From positions 17,079,995 to 17,143,994 of the forward strand of contig NW_025813487.1 in NCBI RefSeq assembly GCF_021976095.1: a stretch of 64,000 nt of DNA, written 5' to 3'. The notes under the pieces are model-generated. The model saw nothing but the letters and a program-made list of their open reading frames with translations, made no database searches and was not told the DNA's origin. Shown piece by piece: positions 12,204 through 22,061 of this stretch. Source of the DNA: Xenia sp. Carnegie-2017. Lineage: Eukaryota > Cnidaria > Anthozoa > Malacalcyonacea > Xeniidae. Made by a program: the position numbers and the translations under genes. Position 1 is the first letter of the stretch, and every line of letters starts with the position of its first letter.

Positions 12204-13855
12204 AATAGTGTCAGACTTATTCACTAGAAAATATATCATAGTTAGTCCCGAATAATCATCCACAAAAGCTAGTGCATAGCGATAATCATTTCTGGCTACA
12301 GGATCTATTGGACCTGCTAAATCACAATGGACTAGTTCTAGAATTGCATTTGCACGCCTATCTGGTTTTCTACTTCTGCTCTGAGTCATTTTTCCTTCTA
12401 CACAAGTTTGACAGTCGAATTCTTCCTTCTTGTCTATTTTCATGCCATCAACCACATTTTCTAAAGCAATAATATCATTTAGGTTGCAGTGCCCTAAGAT
12501 GTCGTGCCATTCATTTAAAGATTTTCTTTTGCCATTTTGCTTAGTCATGCTAGATGAGATTACACTATTCAAATAATATAACTTTCCTTTTCTCTGAATT
12601 GGAAATTCTTTCCCATTTGGGCTAACTAATTTAGCACAATCTGGCGAGAAAGTAACAGTGGCACCTTTACTAACTGCAGCATGTACAGAGAGAATATCTT
12701 GTTTATAGGATGGGACATAGAGAGCATCCTTAAGAAGAGCCTTATGCATTACACCATCATTATCACTAATTTCAATCTCCGCATCGCCCCTTCTTTGTGC
12801 AACCTTATTTGACCTTTTTCCATCTGCTAACAGAATGAAATGCCTTTCAGGAATGAAATTTGTGTCAAACCTAATAAATTTGCTCATTTCATGAACTATG
12901 TGTGTAGTTGCCCCACAGTCTACAAGTACATGGTTAACATTGTCAGCGTTCGTTATATCCACGTTGACATTGAATGCATATGAATGACCTTCATGGATGT
13001 CATTGTTACTAACATAATTATCTCTTACTGATTTAGTAGCATCGTTCGTATTCCTCGTTTTCTTCTTGTTCTTGCGACATTTTTCTGTGTTGTGGGAGCT
13101 GTTCTTGCACAAATCACACCAACGATTATTTGACTGACATTCTGATATTTTATGTCCTGGTTTTCTGCATCCGTAACAACCGATTTTTCTTTGCCGTGTC
13201 TGTTGCTCGTGGGTTTACCGAGAACTTCCATCACGCTGTCCTCCTTTTGGTTATCTTCATCTGAGAGCATTAGTGTTTCTTCGAAACCTCTCAGCGCGAC
13301 TTTGAATTCGCTAAACGTTTGTTCCTTGTCTTTCTGTGTCACAACCGTCGAGAACGTTTTATATTTTTCAGAAGGCAATCCTTTGATTATCATGGCAATC
13401 AGCAAGCTATCGCTTATCGTTTCACCAGCAGATTTGAGAGACGTTGATGCCGTTTCTGCTCGCAGCATATAATCCGTAACTGTTTCATCACTTGACTTCT
13501 TTAGCGAGGTTAGTTCTGTATATAATGTTATCACACGTGGTTTGCCTTTCGAAAGATAGTGCTCGCGTAAGATCGCCAAAGCTTTTCTTCCATCGTTAGC
13601 AGCGTCACGAATGATGAGAGATAAACTTCTATCGTCCAATAGTTGTATCAGTTTAGCATAGGCATCGGCATTTTTCACAGCGTCTTCTTCTGTTTGTGTT
13701 GGTTCAGCGTCCGCAGGCAATGATGACAAGATTGTTTTACTCAGCTTCTTAAGTCTTAAATACCCAAGGAATTTTATTTCCCATAACTCATACTTTCTCT
13801 CGTCACCATCGAAAATTAGGCGGCTGTTGCTGGGCCCATAACCTGTTGAGCTCAT
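12204..13855 (-). pseudogene. Copia gag, zinc knuckle, protease and integrase N-half
   Basis: Gag starts at 13855 with MSSTGYGPSNSRLIFDGDERK; the ATG lies inside the 5' LTR and the next codons overlap the primer-binding site. The UBN2-type gag body follows. The CCHC knuckle CYGCRKPGHKISEC (about 13180-13135) is in another frame from the gag body, so a 1-nt shift lies just upstream. Downstream in the pol frame are the protease VLVDCGATTHIV (about 12940-12900, DCGAT active site), the GAG-pre-integrase HHCC region (WHDILGHCNL ... DCQTCVEGK) and integrase VHCDLAGPI / ALAFVDDYSG. The frame is cut by the hAT at 12195. Confidence 0.92.
13826..13843 (-). other. Copia primer-binding site (initiator tRNA-Met half)
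   Basis: GGTTATGGGCCCAGCAAC on the minus strand directly follows the LTR end TCAACA. It matches the internal initiator-Met-tRNA primer site used by Drosophila copia and relatives. Confidence 0.85.
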
Positions 13856-14048
13856 GATGGTGGTAGCGAATAAATTACACTATTTAGCTAATATAATTCA
13901 AGTTTAATATAAGTTAGCCATTCCGTTACATGTGCTCGACCCGACTGAATATATATCATAGCATGCAGTAAAAGTCCCATAAGAATGTTCACGTGTCTAT
14001 AAGTAAGTTAACTTAAGGAAATATCAAGTTACAATGTTTAACCTAACA
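13844..14048 (-). repeat. Copia 5' LTR
   Basis: 205-bp partner of 6399-6603. Its last 12 nt on the element's strand contain the gag start codon. Confidence 0.92.
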
Positions 14049-14447
14049 GTTAGTTTAACCAGGCTAATGCAAACTTAGCGTTTGACCAATCAGCGCACAT
14101 GTTTTACTGTTTTTATTTTATAAAAACAGTAAAATCATCAAATATAAAGCAAATTAAAACACAAAAAATTTATTGCAATGATAAAGATATTTCTGTGGTA
14201 GAATTAATGGAACATATTGCTACGCAAATATTGCCCATTTACGAGTAGAAATTACTATTTATTTTGATGCACCATGTTTAGTTCTGTGCACCGGAGATGG
14301 GCTGCAGCGTCGGCTATTTTTACCAGCTCAGAATTGACGAGACGGAGCTGAAAAACCGGAATTTTCACAGCACTAACCATGTTAACTCATGATTTTATTT
14401 TCAAAGATCATAATCATTAAAATTCATCATTTAATTTTTTAGTGAAA

Positions 14448-14511
14448 ATGGTAAAGACAAATGTAGTATTTTCAACTGTTATACTGATCACATTTCTTGG
14501 TCTTGCCAAAG
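14448..14511 (+). CDS. Gene A exon 1: signal peptide
   Basis: Encodes MVKTNVVFSTVILITFLGLAKG (the last codon is split): a basic N-terminus followed by a hydrophobic core, ending AAA G|GTATTT. Gene B has the same exon at 37642-37705. Confidence 0.85.
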
Positions 14512-17500
14512 GTATTTAACTTCAAATATCCATTTCTTTATTTCACTTAAATGAATTTTGATGCATTTTTAGTTGTTGTAGTAGTAATATTTAATTAGTT
14601 TATTTTTTATTCACAATTTTTGAATAGAACTTGAATTGAGAACATCAATTACTTTTGTTATGTTAGTAGAAGATGTATTTTTTTCCAGAACTATCTTTTT
14701 ATCTGTCATAGATATCAGCTAAATTTTAATTTCAGGAACAATAACATCTCCACCTGATGGTCAAAGATTTGTATTTTTACCTGGATCTTCTCACAATATA
14801 ACTTGGACATTAAATGTTACTGGAAACATTAATGTATGGATTTGGAGTTTCACACCTCGTGGTTCATCTTTCACTCAACGAATTGCAAGATTATTTTCTA
14901 TTAGTGACACACCCGAATATTTTCTATCACCTTTTACATTTGAAGTTTTTAAACCTGGAATTTTGAGGCTGAAGAATGTAAATCAAAGTTACAATGGTGA
15001 ATTTACATTAAGTATTTCAACTATTCCTCGTACTCCTCCATCAAATGTAAATGTTTATATTGCTGGTAAGTTTTAATTATTTCAATCTTTCTTGTATTGT
15101 ATACATTGTTCTGAGTATTTAATGGGGGAAACGTGGCCTGAAAATTTTGCCGAAGAAACGTTTATACTGTTATTGTGTCGTTGCAAACTTTCTTTTTCGG
15201 AGTTGGACCTTTAAGAGGTTTGACAAAGTTTCTGCAGCTCATGCAATTGTAACAATAATGGAGACCTAAAATATGATACATCAGTACTTAAGTCATTTGA
15301 TTTAGATGTTGAAGTTTTTAAACCTGCAACTCTAATGTTAAAGAATGTTACTCAAAATTACATTGGTGTTTATGAATTTACTTAACTCCCGATCCTATTG
15401 ACTTATGTGTAAACGTGTCTATTGCAAGTAAGTTGTATTTATTATTTTTGACTTAGCAATGGAGTTATCCAAGCCTTTCATGTAATCTGAGTAGCTGTAG
15501 CATCGGGCGTAATTATACGATTTATGACCGCGGTCTAAAATCCTATAGCTAAATACTTGAGCCGTTGAGCGAAGACAAATGCGAAGACTTGTTTTGTTTT
15601 GTTTTAATTTAAAAAGGAAATTATAAGGCATCTTTTGATTTGAATAATCTGTGTTAAAGTGCTTGTGTCACAGATTTTACTACATTTGAGTATAGGACAA
15701 TAAATTAGTTATTGACACCACTTTCGACGTTTTGATACCACTTTCGACTTTAGTGTTATAAAATTTGATATCAGTTAATCAACTGGTAATATCACTATTA
15801 TGTCTCGCCGAACAAAGAACAGTCTATCCACGCTTACAGATGCTGATGTTAAAAGCTTGATTCTGAAATTGCCCAAAACAGATGAAACCAAAGAAAAAGA
15901 TATTCCATCAGAAAGATCTGCCAAAGATAACGGAAACAAGACGAAAGAAAATGAAACGTGCACCGAACCTAATGATAAAGAACCAAAATTTCACGCGCAC
16001 GTGGTTGATGTCGAGACATTTGTTTTAACATTATCCAGCACAGACAAAATGGTTTCAGAAAAGTTAGACATCAGCGATAATGCAAGTAAACTCGACCAAA
16101 TCCTCGCTCCTCTACGTATTGTAGAAGGAAAATCGAAAAACGGTGATAACGAAAAAGCCGTCCTTCTAGTCGACAACGCGAAAATGGCAGCCGAGATTGA
16201 CCATTTGAAATTTTTTATTAGCATGCTAAGAGAAGACAACAATCGAATCTTGTCTCTTCTTCATAACAATCAAAATGCTTGGATAGATGTCAATCGTAAG
16301 AATCAACCCAAGACAATCAACAAAAAACCAACAACTAATCCTCTTCCTCTAGTAAATAGATTTGGAAATTTCCACGATAAATCCCACAAGGAAAATCACG
16401 TAGCTCCGACAGTTAGAAAACCGTCAATGGAAGTATGCCTCACTCAGTCAACTCAGTCCCAACTGAATGCTTACTGCTGTAAGCAGAAGGAAAAGTTTTC
16501 AAAATTAAAAATTGGCAATCCTAATGAAGACAACGAGCTAACTGACGAAAAAACTCTATCTCAACTGAATGCCTACCGCAATAAGCAGAAGGAAAAGTTC
16601 ACCAAATCAAAAATTGACACTCCTAATGACGACCAAGATATAACTGACCAAAAAACCTATAATTATTCAGCGGCATCAACTCTCATCATTGGTGACTCAA
16701 TGTTAAAACATATAGATCCAAAAAAGATCTCCTGGGCAGCGAGAGGGAAATCTACCTGCCACTCCTTCAGTGGTGCAAAAGTAAAGGACATTCAGCAAAA
16801 AGTCCTGGAGATCCCCCAAAATAAATATGGTTCTAATATTATTCATGTTGGTACTAATGATCTTGTCAATAGTAGTGCTGATAAAGTTGCCACAGGTTTA
16901 GAGACCTTGATTGTAAGTTCGAAGAAGTTAGCAGTTAAAGTGGGAATTTTAATTGTTATAAAAAGATTTGATGGCAAGGTTTCCTTAAATAAAATAGTTT
17001 TTATAATTCTCTCATCTACAAATTATGCTCTTAACATAATGTTTCATAATGTTATGATCACATGAAAATTACTCAACCTGTAAACGGTATCAAACCCAAT
17101 TAAACATTGAAATCATTGATCAAAGAAAAGGATTCATATTTTTTGAAACCGCTTTTAAAACTGGGAAAGTGGAAAACTGTTACCTGACTCATGAATAAAT
17201 ATCAAAAATTTGGAAACTTTTTAGCACTTAGTACTCACCTACATTTAGTATCTTCGCATTACTGGTTCATTTTTGAGCTATTTATACAAGAAAAACAAAA
17301 TGCTTTTGTTAGGAAATATAAAGTATAAAGTGAAAGAAAAATTAGAAATCTCAAACACTTCGAAAATGTCCATTTTGTTTATTCTGAGTTTCAAAAATAT
17401 TTTATTATTTTGACAAGTATAATTTGATTCTGGGCTTTTTATTTTTTACTATTAGAAAGCATAATGAGCAGATGCATGTACGCTTAACGTACCTATTTTT

Positions 17501-20500
17501 AGTTTTTTGCTCACAAAATATTGAATACAAACGCGCATAGACCGTTTCGTCCAATGACATGGTTCTTCAGCATTCGAAGGAAATACATAGTGCAAAGCAG
17601 TAATGTGATTCCGGGCATAGAGCATTAAGCGACAGTCTTTGGTTCCAGGCAGTTGCACAGTCTGAATTCCTGCAGCTACAGCGCATTATAGCAGACATTT
17701 GCGCTCTCTGAATTTCTGCAGGAAAGAAAATATCAATGACACATTTTGAAAATAATAAACGGATATTATCTTCAGCAAACTTGTTAATCACACTTTCAAT
17801 GTCAAAAATAATTTATGGATAAATTTGCATGAAAGCCAAGCAAATTAAAAGCTCTTCTATCATAAAGCTCCTTAGATAGGTTCTTAGATTCCTCAGTGCT
17901 GAAATTAATCTTTCACATCCATTACCTAAATTGCAAAGATTAACTTTAATATTTTCAAATCCTGGAAATGTTACATGCTTCAGTGTTTTGACGATGTCTG
18001 GCAAAGGTCCATTGATCGTTTCCCAGTTTTCACAGTTCTTTTCCGAACTCTTGATTTTTTCTTGATTTTTTTCTTTGTTTTCTCTTGTTAGTTTTTTCTC
18101 GGTTTTATCTTGGGTTTCGTGGTTTTTTATTTGGTTTCAGTCCATTCACCATGGCAATTGCTCTCCTATAGTCAATATAACTTATTGAAGTTATGTAAAA
18201 TGTCGCTTTCCTACATTCCTATTGGGTGTTGCTATGTCTGAAAAAACTTGATTTTATTTATCAATTATTTTTCACCTTATACTCGTTTTCTTTTTTTTGA
18301 ATATTCACTAAAAAATTTTCTGTTTTTGTTTTCAGTAAAACCAAATGCCTCAATTAATTGTTCAACTCCTCTGGTTGTGAGTAAAGGTGATAATGTGTCA
18401 TGTGTATGTAGAGGTGAAGGAGGTAACCCTCCTGCTAATGTCACATGGTTTGATAAAGATAACAACATTGGTGATGTTGGAGTTGTAAGTAAGACATTAG
18501 TAATCACTAATGTTACATTAAATGATGGTGGAAATTACACATGTAAAGCACAAAGTTTTGATGATACAGATTATAGAGATGAGAAATCCATTGAAATAAC
18601 AGTGACACCTATATGTAAGTTTGCAAGGCGGCATTTCAGATCTTATTATGAACGTTTACAGAATATTGAATTTTGTTAATTCTATACAAATCCACAATTA
18701 TGTTGTTCTTTTCCAACATCAAAGTCTTTTTTACAAATGAAATTTTCGTTAGCAGTTTAGTGGAAAATTTCCACTGATCTGGACTTTAAGCGAGTGATAA
18801 GCGGGCTTCGTGCTGGCTTGTGACTGGTTAGGGCATCGATCCAACACTCCTAAGAAAATGCACCTAGCACTAACGAATACTCTCATTATTAATTTTTTTT
18901 TTCATAACTAATTGAAGAAAGGAATATTTTCTGTTTTTAATTTCAGTGAAACCAAATGTGGTAATTAATTGTTCAACACCTCTGGTTGTGAATGAAGGTG
19001 ATAATGTCTCATGTGTATGTAGAGGTGAAGGAGGTTACCCTCCTGCTAATGTCACATGGTTTGATAAAGATAACAACAAAATTGGTGATTTTGGAGTTGT
19101 AAGTAAGACATTAGTAATCACTAATGTTACATTGAATGATGGTGGAAATTACAGATGTAAAGCACAAAGTTATAATGATCCACGTTTTAGAGATGAAACA
19201 TCTATTGAAGTAACAGTGAAAGCTACTTGTAAGTTTGTAAGACAGCATTTCAGATCTCATTATAAACGTTTGTGTAGAATATTGAATTTAATTTTATTCT
19301 TTACAGATCCACCACAGCAAACCAATATTACCATCAGTCCAATGTCAGTAAAAAAAGGTCAAAATGTGATAGTATTATGTGACTCAGAGGGTTTTCCTCT
19401 GCCATCGTACATCATCTATCACAATGGTGCAGTTATCAGTAATAGTAAGACATACATCATTCAATCTGTCAACTTCAATAACGCTGGTTCATATCGTTGT
19501 GAAGCAAAGAATAAACTGGGAAATGATTCATCTGATGTTAAAAATCTTACTATCATCACAGGTAAAATTAAAATTTACTTTCATCAATATTTGAGATAGT
19601 ATCCTGCATTGTACGTAAATCAGAATTATTTACGACTTGTCAATGTTCATCTTCAATTGACTTGCATTTGTACACTATAGTACAAGATTGTAAAAAAAGT
19701 CTTTTTTACAAATGAAAATTTTCATAAAGTAAATTGCTTTATGAAGCAGCGGCCAAAAATCTCATTAGTTACCAAATTAGTGGGAAAATTCCACTAATCT
19801 GGACTTTTACTGATTAGCGCGATATGCGCGATATGCTCTCTGCGCTGGTTTGTAACTGATTTGGACGTGTGGCCATTCTTACGCTAGTCGTAGTTCGGCC
19901 GTCTAAAACTGTGATCGTACTCAAATTGTAAATCAACTACTGCGTATGCTCTATGGACTCAGACTGCTTCACCCGGATCTGTGGCATCAAATTTTGCCTT
20001 TTTTATCGTTCTTTTTATCGTTGTGAAGCAAAGTTTACACTGGGCAAAGATTTGATGTGAAAAATTTCGCTATCAACCAAGGTAAAAAGATTGAGTTTCA
20101 CTCTTTCATTTGGTTTGTTCTTTTTGGTGAATTATTATCATTTTTTTTTCGATAGATATTTCTGTGATTCAGTATTCTGTCAGCATTTTCATCTCTTTGA
20201 CATTATAATTTGAGTTGATTTCTGTGTAGCTATTTTAGCATTTGTCATTTAAGCATTTATCAAGATATTCATCTACTGATTTCAACACGAAAGGTAATTT
20301 ATTTACTATGCTTTAAAATCATATTTAAAATACTATTAGCTCTTTCTGTTGAATTTGCATGCGCTACCTGAGATGCTAAAAATCCTTAAACGAAAATTTA
20401 AGCAAATCGCTCTTTTATAACAAACTTTAGCTCTAGCCACACAATGCAATTAACATCTCGACCTTTGCCTTGGACTTAATGGAAATGTTCAATTCAATCT

Positions 20501-20976
20501 ATCCAATGCTCAATAAAATGCTCCAATCTTGTTATCATATGTATTTTATTATTGTATGCAAATAAACTTTTTTGATTTCTTTCCATATTTTTAAGTTCTA
20601 TGCTTCCTCTCTAGACAACGTTCTTTGTGATGACCAAAATGAGAAAATAAAACAGTGCAAAACAGAATGGTACATTATTTTACTAACTTTAACCTCTGGA
20701 ATCATCGTTGGAATTTTGGTTTCTATTTTAATTGTTTTTCAATATCGTCGACATTGGTTTAGTAGAAATTGTCAACAATTTCAATCTCCATCTGAAGTTA
20801 GAATAAATTCTGTTGATACAACTTATCAAGAATTGGATTTATTAAAAATAAATAAAGAAGATAATTATCAATCATTGAGACCAGAGGATGACAGAATTGA
20901 TAAAACTTATCAAGAACTAGACATATCGAAAAGGAATATAGAAAATAATAATTATGAATCTTTGCAAAAAAAATAA
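14448..20976 (+). CDS. Gene A: IgSF receptor, V-Ig-Ig-Iset-TM with ITAM-like tail
   Basis: Predicted exons: 14448-14511 signal peptide, 14736-15065 V-like, 18336-18614 Ig, 18947-19228 Ig, 19307-19561 I-set, 20615-20976 TM and tail. All junctions are GT/AG and all internal exons are phase 1-1; the spliced length (1572 nt) is in frame, giving about 523 residues. It would be a type I cell-surface receptor signalling through tyrosine phosphorylation. It is paralogous to gene B. A 1-nt insertion in the A-run before the stop ends the tail early. A Copia element sits just upstream, a V pseudo-exon and a LINE ORF1 relic lie in intron 2, and expression is uncertain. A conserved AATAAA at 21733 could be the poly(A) signal. 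Confidence 0.8.
14736..15065 (+). CDS. Gene A exon 2: Cys-less V-like Ig domain
   Basis: 110 codons, phase 1-1, acceptor TTTCAG, donor GTAAGT. The fold is suggested by FVFLPGSSHNITWTL (B strand, Trp where Cys is expected), VWIWSFTPRG (C strand), FEVFKPGILRLKNVNQ (D-E strands) and SYNGEFTLSI (F strand, Phe-x-Leu in place of Tyr-x-Cys). There is no cysteine in the domain. Sequons include NITW, NVTG and NQSY. Assignment as V-like rests on the strand pattern and has not been confirmed by profile search. Confidence 0.75.
15125..15424 (+). pseudogene. Degenerate second V-like exon in gene A
   Basis: Recognisable pieces: AAHAIVTI, then LDVEVFKPATLMLKNVTQNYIGVYEFT, followed by a stop that a 1-nt shift would bypass into TPDPIDLCVNVSIA and a donor AGTAAGTT. 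The upstream half has lost frame. The same wreck exists in gene B, so decay began before the duplication. Confidence 0.75.
15800..17065 (+). pseudogene. LINE-type ORF1 protein with SGNH esterase-like domain, in gene A intron
   Basis: An open frame of 421 codons. The N-terminal half is charged; a coiled-coil-like segment (DNAKMAAEIDHLKFFISMLR) lies at residues 125-150. A duplicated LNAYxxKQKEKFxKxKI motif lies near residues 220 and 255. The C-terminal domain has LIIGDSMLKHI (GDS box) and NIIHVGTNDL (GTND box), as in the esterase domain of CR1/L2-type LINE ORF1 proteins. The esterase domain is truncated after GLETLI, where divergent sequence follows. No ORF2 lies downstream. It is probably a relic, although the frame is fully open here and broken in the gene B copy. 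Confidence 0.75.
17066..17739. other. Intronic AT-rich DNA
   Basis: No gene recognised. Part of about 1 kb (about 16980-18050) that is absent from the equivalent gene B intron and so was probably inserted after the duplication. Confidence 0.5.
17740..18005 (-). pseudogene. hAT transposase C-terminal (hATC) relic
   Basis: Minus-strand pieces read GNGCERLISALRNLRTYLRS, then MIEELLICLAFMQIYP, a stop, and IESVINKFAEDNIRLLF. This is the typical order of an hAT dimerisation domain of ZMYM1-like elements (ERSFSALRRLKTYLRS...). No ends were found. Confidence 0.65.
18336..18614 (+). CDS. Gene A exon 3: Ig domain (four-Cys type)
   Basis: 93 codons, one fewer than its relatives (DKDNNIGDVG lacks one Ile). 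Cysteines: INCS in the A strand, SCVC in the B strand, YTCKA in the F strand. Trp of the C strand is in NVTWFD. Phase 1-1; ends at ACACCTATAT|GTAAGT. Confidence 0.85.
18947..19228 (+). CDS. Gene A exon 4: Ig domain (four-Cys type)
   Basis: 94 codons with the same four-cysteine layout (INC, SCVC, YRC) and C-strand NVTWFD. Phase 1-1, acceptor TTTCAG, donor GTAAGT. The preceding intron is the repeated cassette intron seen throughout the locus. Confidence 0.87.
19307..19561 (+). CDS. Gene A exon 5: I-set-like Ig domain
   Basis: 85 codons, phase 1-1. The canonical cysteine pair is in VIVLCDSEGFP and SYRCEAKN, with the D-x-G-x-Y-x-C signature modified to NNAGSYRC. The C strand has Tyr (YIIYHNG) where Trp is usual. 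It is more diverged from the other I-set exons in the B-C region (LCDSEGFPLPSY versus TCESDGYPEPTY). Confidence 0.85.
19562..20614. other. Gene A last intron with I-set relic
   Basis: Contains a short I-set remnant at about 20020-20082 (cgttgtgaagcaaag..., equivalent to YRCEAKFTLGKDL) followed by AAGGTAAAAAG. The same remnant occurs near 34590 and at the right edge of the window (63950). Otherwise non-coding. Confidence 0.65.
20615..20976 (+). CDS. Gene A exon 6: transmembrane segment and tail with four YxxL motifs
   Basis: A juxtamembrane pair of cysteines (VLCDDQNEKIKQC) precedes a hydrophobic TM segment of about 24 residues (WYIILLTLTSGIIVGILVSI..., with GxxxG) and a basic stop-transfer (QYRRHW). 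The tail carries YQEL, YQSL, YQEL, YESL. YQEL-x10-YQSL and YQEL-x11-YESL each fit the ITAM rule YxxL-x(6-12)-YxxL. The -2 residues (T, D, K, N) do not fit ITIMs. The frame stops right after the last YxxL because of an extra A in an A-run. Gene B continues another 18 residues. Confidence 0.85.
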
Positions 20977-21814
20977 TGAATCGGAGTACGTGATAGCCGA
21001 CGAAAGAAGAAATTATGAGAACAGTAATTTGTTTTCAAGAAAATCATAAATTTATTTTAAACATTTTCCATGTTGTAAAGTCACAATGGTGCTTTTACGA
21101 ACATTTACATTTTCTGATAAGATTTGAATTTTGCATGTTTTCCTCCCTTTGGAGCTGCCAATACTTTATGATTTCCAGAAGGAAGCCATTTTTGGATGAG
21201 AAAATACACTGGTCATTCTGACTCATTCATTGGTTGTTTTTGATAACAGTGTAAGGTAATACTGTTTTTGAATAAGTATTTTCTATTTATCTTACTATAC
21301 ACCTGCCTTCCTGACTTATTTCCCGTGTATACCAAACTGTTTAGAACAGGATCACGAAAAGGCCCTGAAAAAGCACGAAATCTTATTTCCGATGAACCTT
21401 AATCGTAAATTTCAAAATTTGTCTTTGATTAGAGAATGCCTTGAGACCCAGCTAGTTAAGAGAAGACCATAGTTGGATAGTTAAGAATACCTTTAGTGAT
21501 CTACTATGGAGCGCCAATCGTAACAAAAATTATTTACAGTTTATATGGTCTCATTTTTAATTCAGGGCTAGTGGGTTGTTCGACAACACAAAGAGAGCCT
21601 CAAGAATACGGGGACCTTTAGAAAATTTAGCGTCTTAATACTTGAAATAAAAAACAAATGTACTGGAGAATCCTGATTGTTTAATATCGCAATGCTCCAG
21701 ACATACAAAAACCTGCATCATTCGGGAGCAACAATAAAACTGTTAACGTTTGGATGTTTCATTCTCAGTCTGACTGCTAAAACAACAAGAGCAATAACTT
21801 TAACTTTATAAATC
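20977..21814. other. Gene A 3' flank / putative 3' UTR
   Basis: Collinear with 43518-44283. AATAAA at 21733-21738 is conserved in both copies and is the only obvious poly(A)-signal candidate. Just after the stop the ancestral tail codons (SEYVIADERRNYEN) are still readable in another frame. Confidence 0.6.
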
Positions 21815-22061
21815 AAAATTTCAATATTTATTATTAATATACATCTTGAAATTTGAGTTATTATTGTTATGTTGTTGCTCTTTTCCAACATCAAAGTCTT
21901 TTTTACAAATGAAATTTTCATTAAGCAACTTGGTTAATAATGCAGCGGCTTAATCCAAAAATCTCATAGGATAGCAGTTTAGTGGAGAATTTCCGCTTAT
22001 CCGAAATGATATTGATGGATAAGCGTGTATATATATAGCTTGTAACTGATCAGTTCATGAC
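21815..22061. repeat. Orphan Ig-cassette intron relic
   Basis: Matches the intron unit preceding the four-Cys Ig exons (CCAACATCAAAGTC, TAGCAGTTTAGTGGA, GGCTTGTGACTGG-like words; compare 42240-42480). It is cut at 22061 by an hAT terminus, so an Ig exon once followed. Confidence 0.75.

Larger units (their letters stand above)
6399..14048 (-). mobile_element. Full-length Ty1/Copia LTR retrotransposon with nested hAT
   Basis: Two 205-bp LTRs bound the element, flanked by GTCAG (6394-6398) and GTTAG (14049-14053), a 5-bp target duplication with one mismatch. The paralogous empty site is near 37268. Removing the nested hAT and one TSD leaves about 4.48 kb, a normal Copia size. Gene order on the minus strand is gag, zinc knuckle, protease, integrase, reverse transcriptase, RNase H. 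Several frameshifts and one in-frame stop make it defective. It sits about 400 bp upstream of the gene A signal exon and may have disrupted the promoter. Confidence 0.95.
1..21815. repeat. Segmental duplication, copy 1 (gene A and its 5' flank)
   Basis: Once later insertions are removed, this stretch aligns collinearly with 35724-44283: the 5' flank (1-216, 2647-3125, 5512-6398), the signal-peptide exon, V exon, V pseudo-exon, LINE ORF1 relic, Ig exons, TM/tail exon and 3' flank up to the shared AATAAA at 21733. The left limit lies outside the window. The copy here carries the CACAG element, the LINE, Copia with its nested hAT, and an hAT relic that copy 2 lacks. Read by eye; no percent identity was computed. 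Confidence 0.9.

Noticed and set aside
18277-18507. Recurrent minus-strand open frames (MITNVLLTTPTSPIM...) opposite every Ig exon
   Set aside because: They are antisense shadows of the conserved Ig coding block; they recur only because the exon is duplicated, and have no own start context or splice signals.
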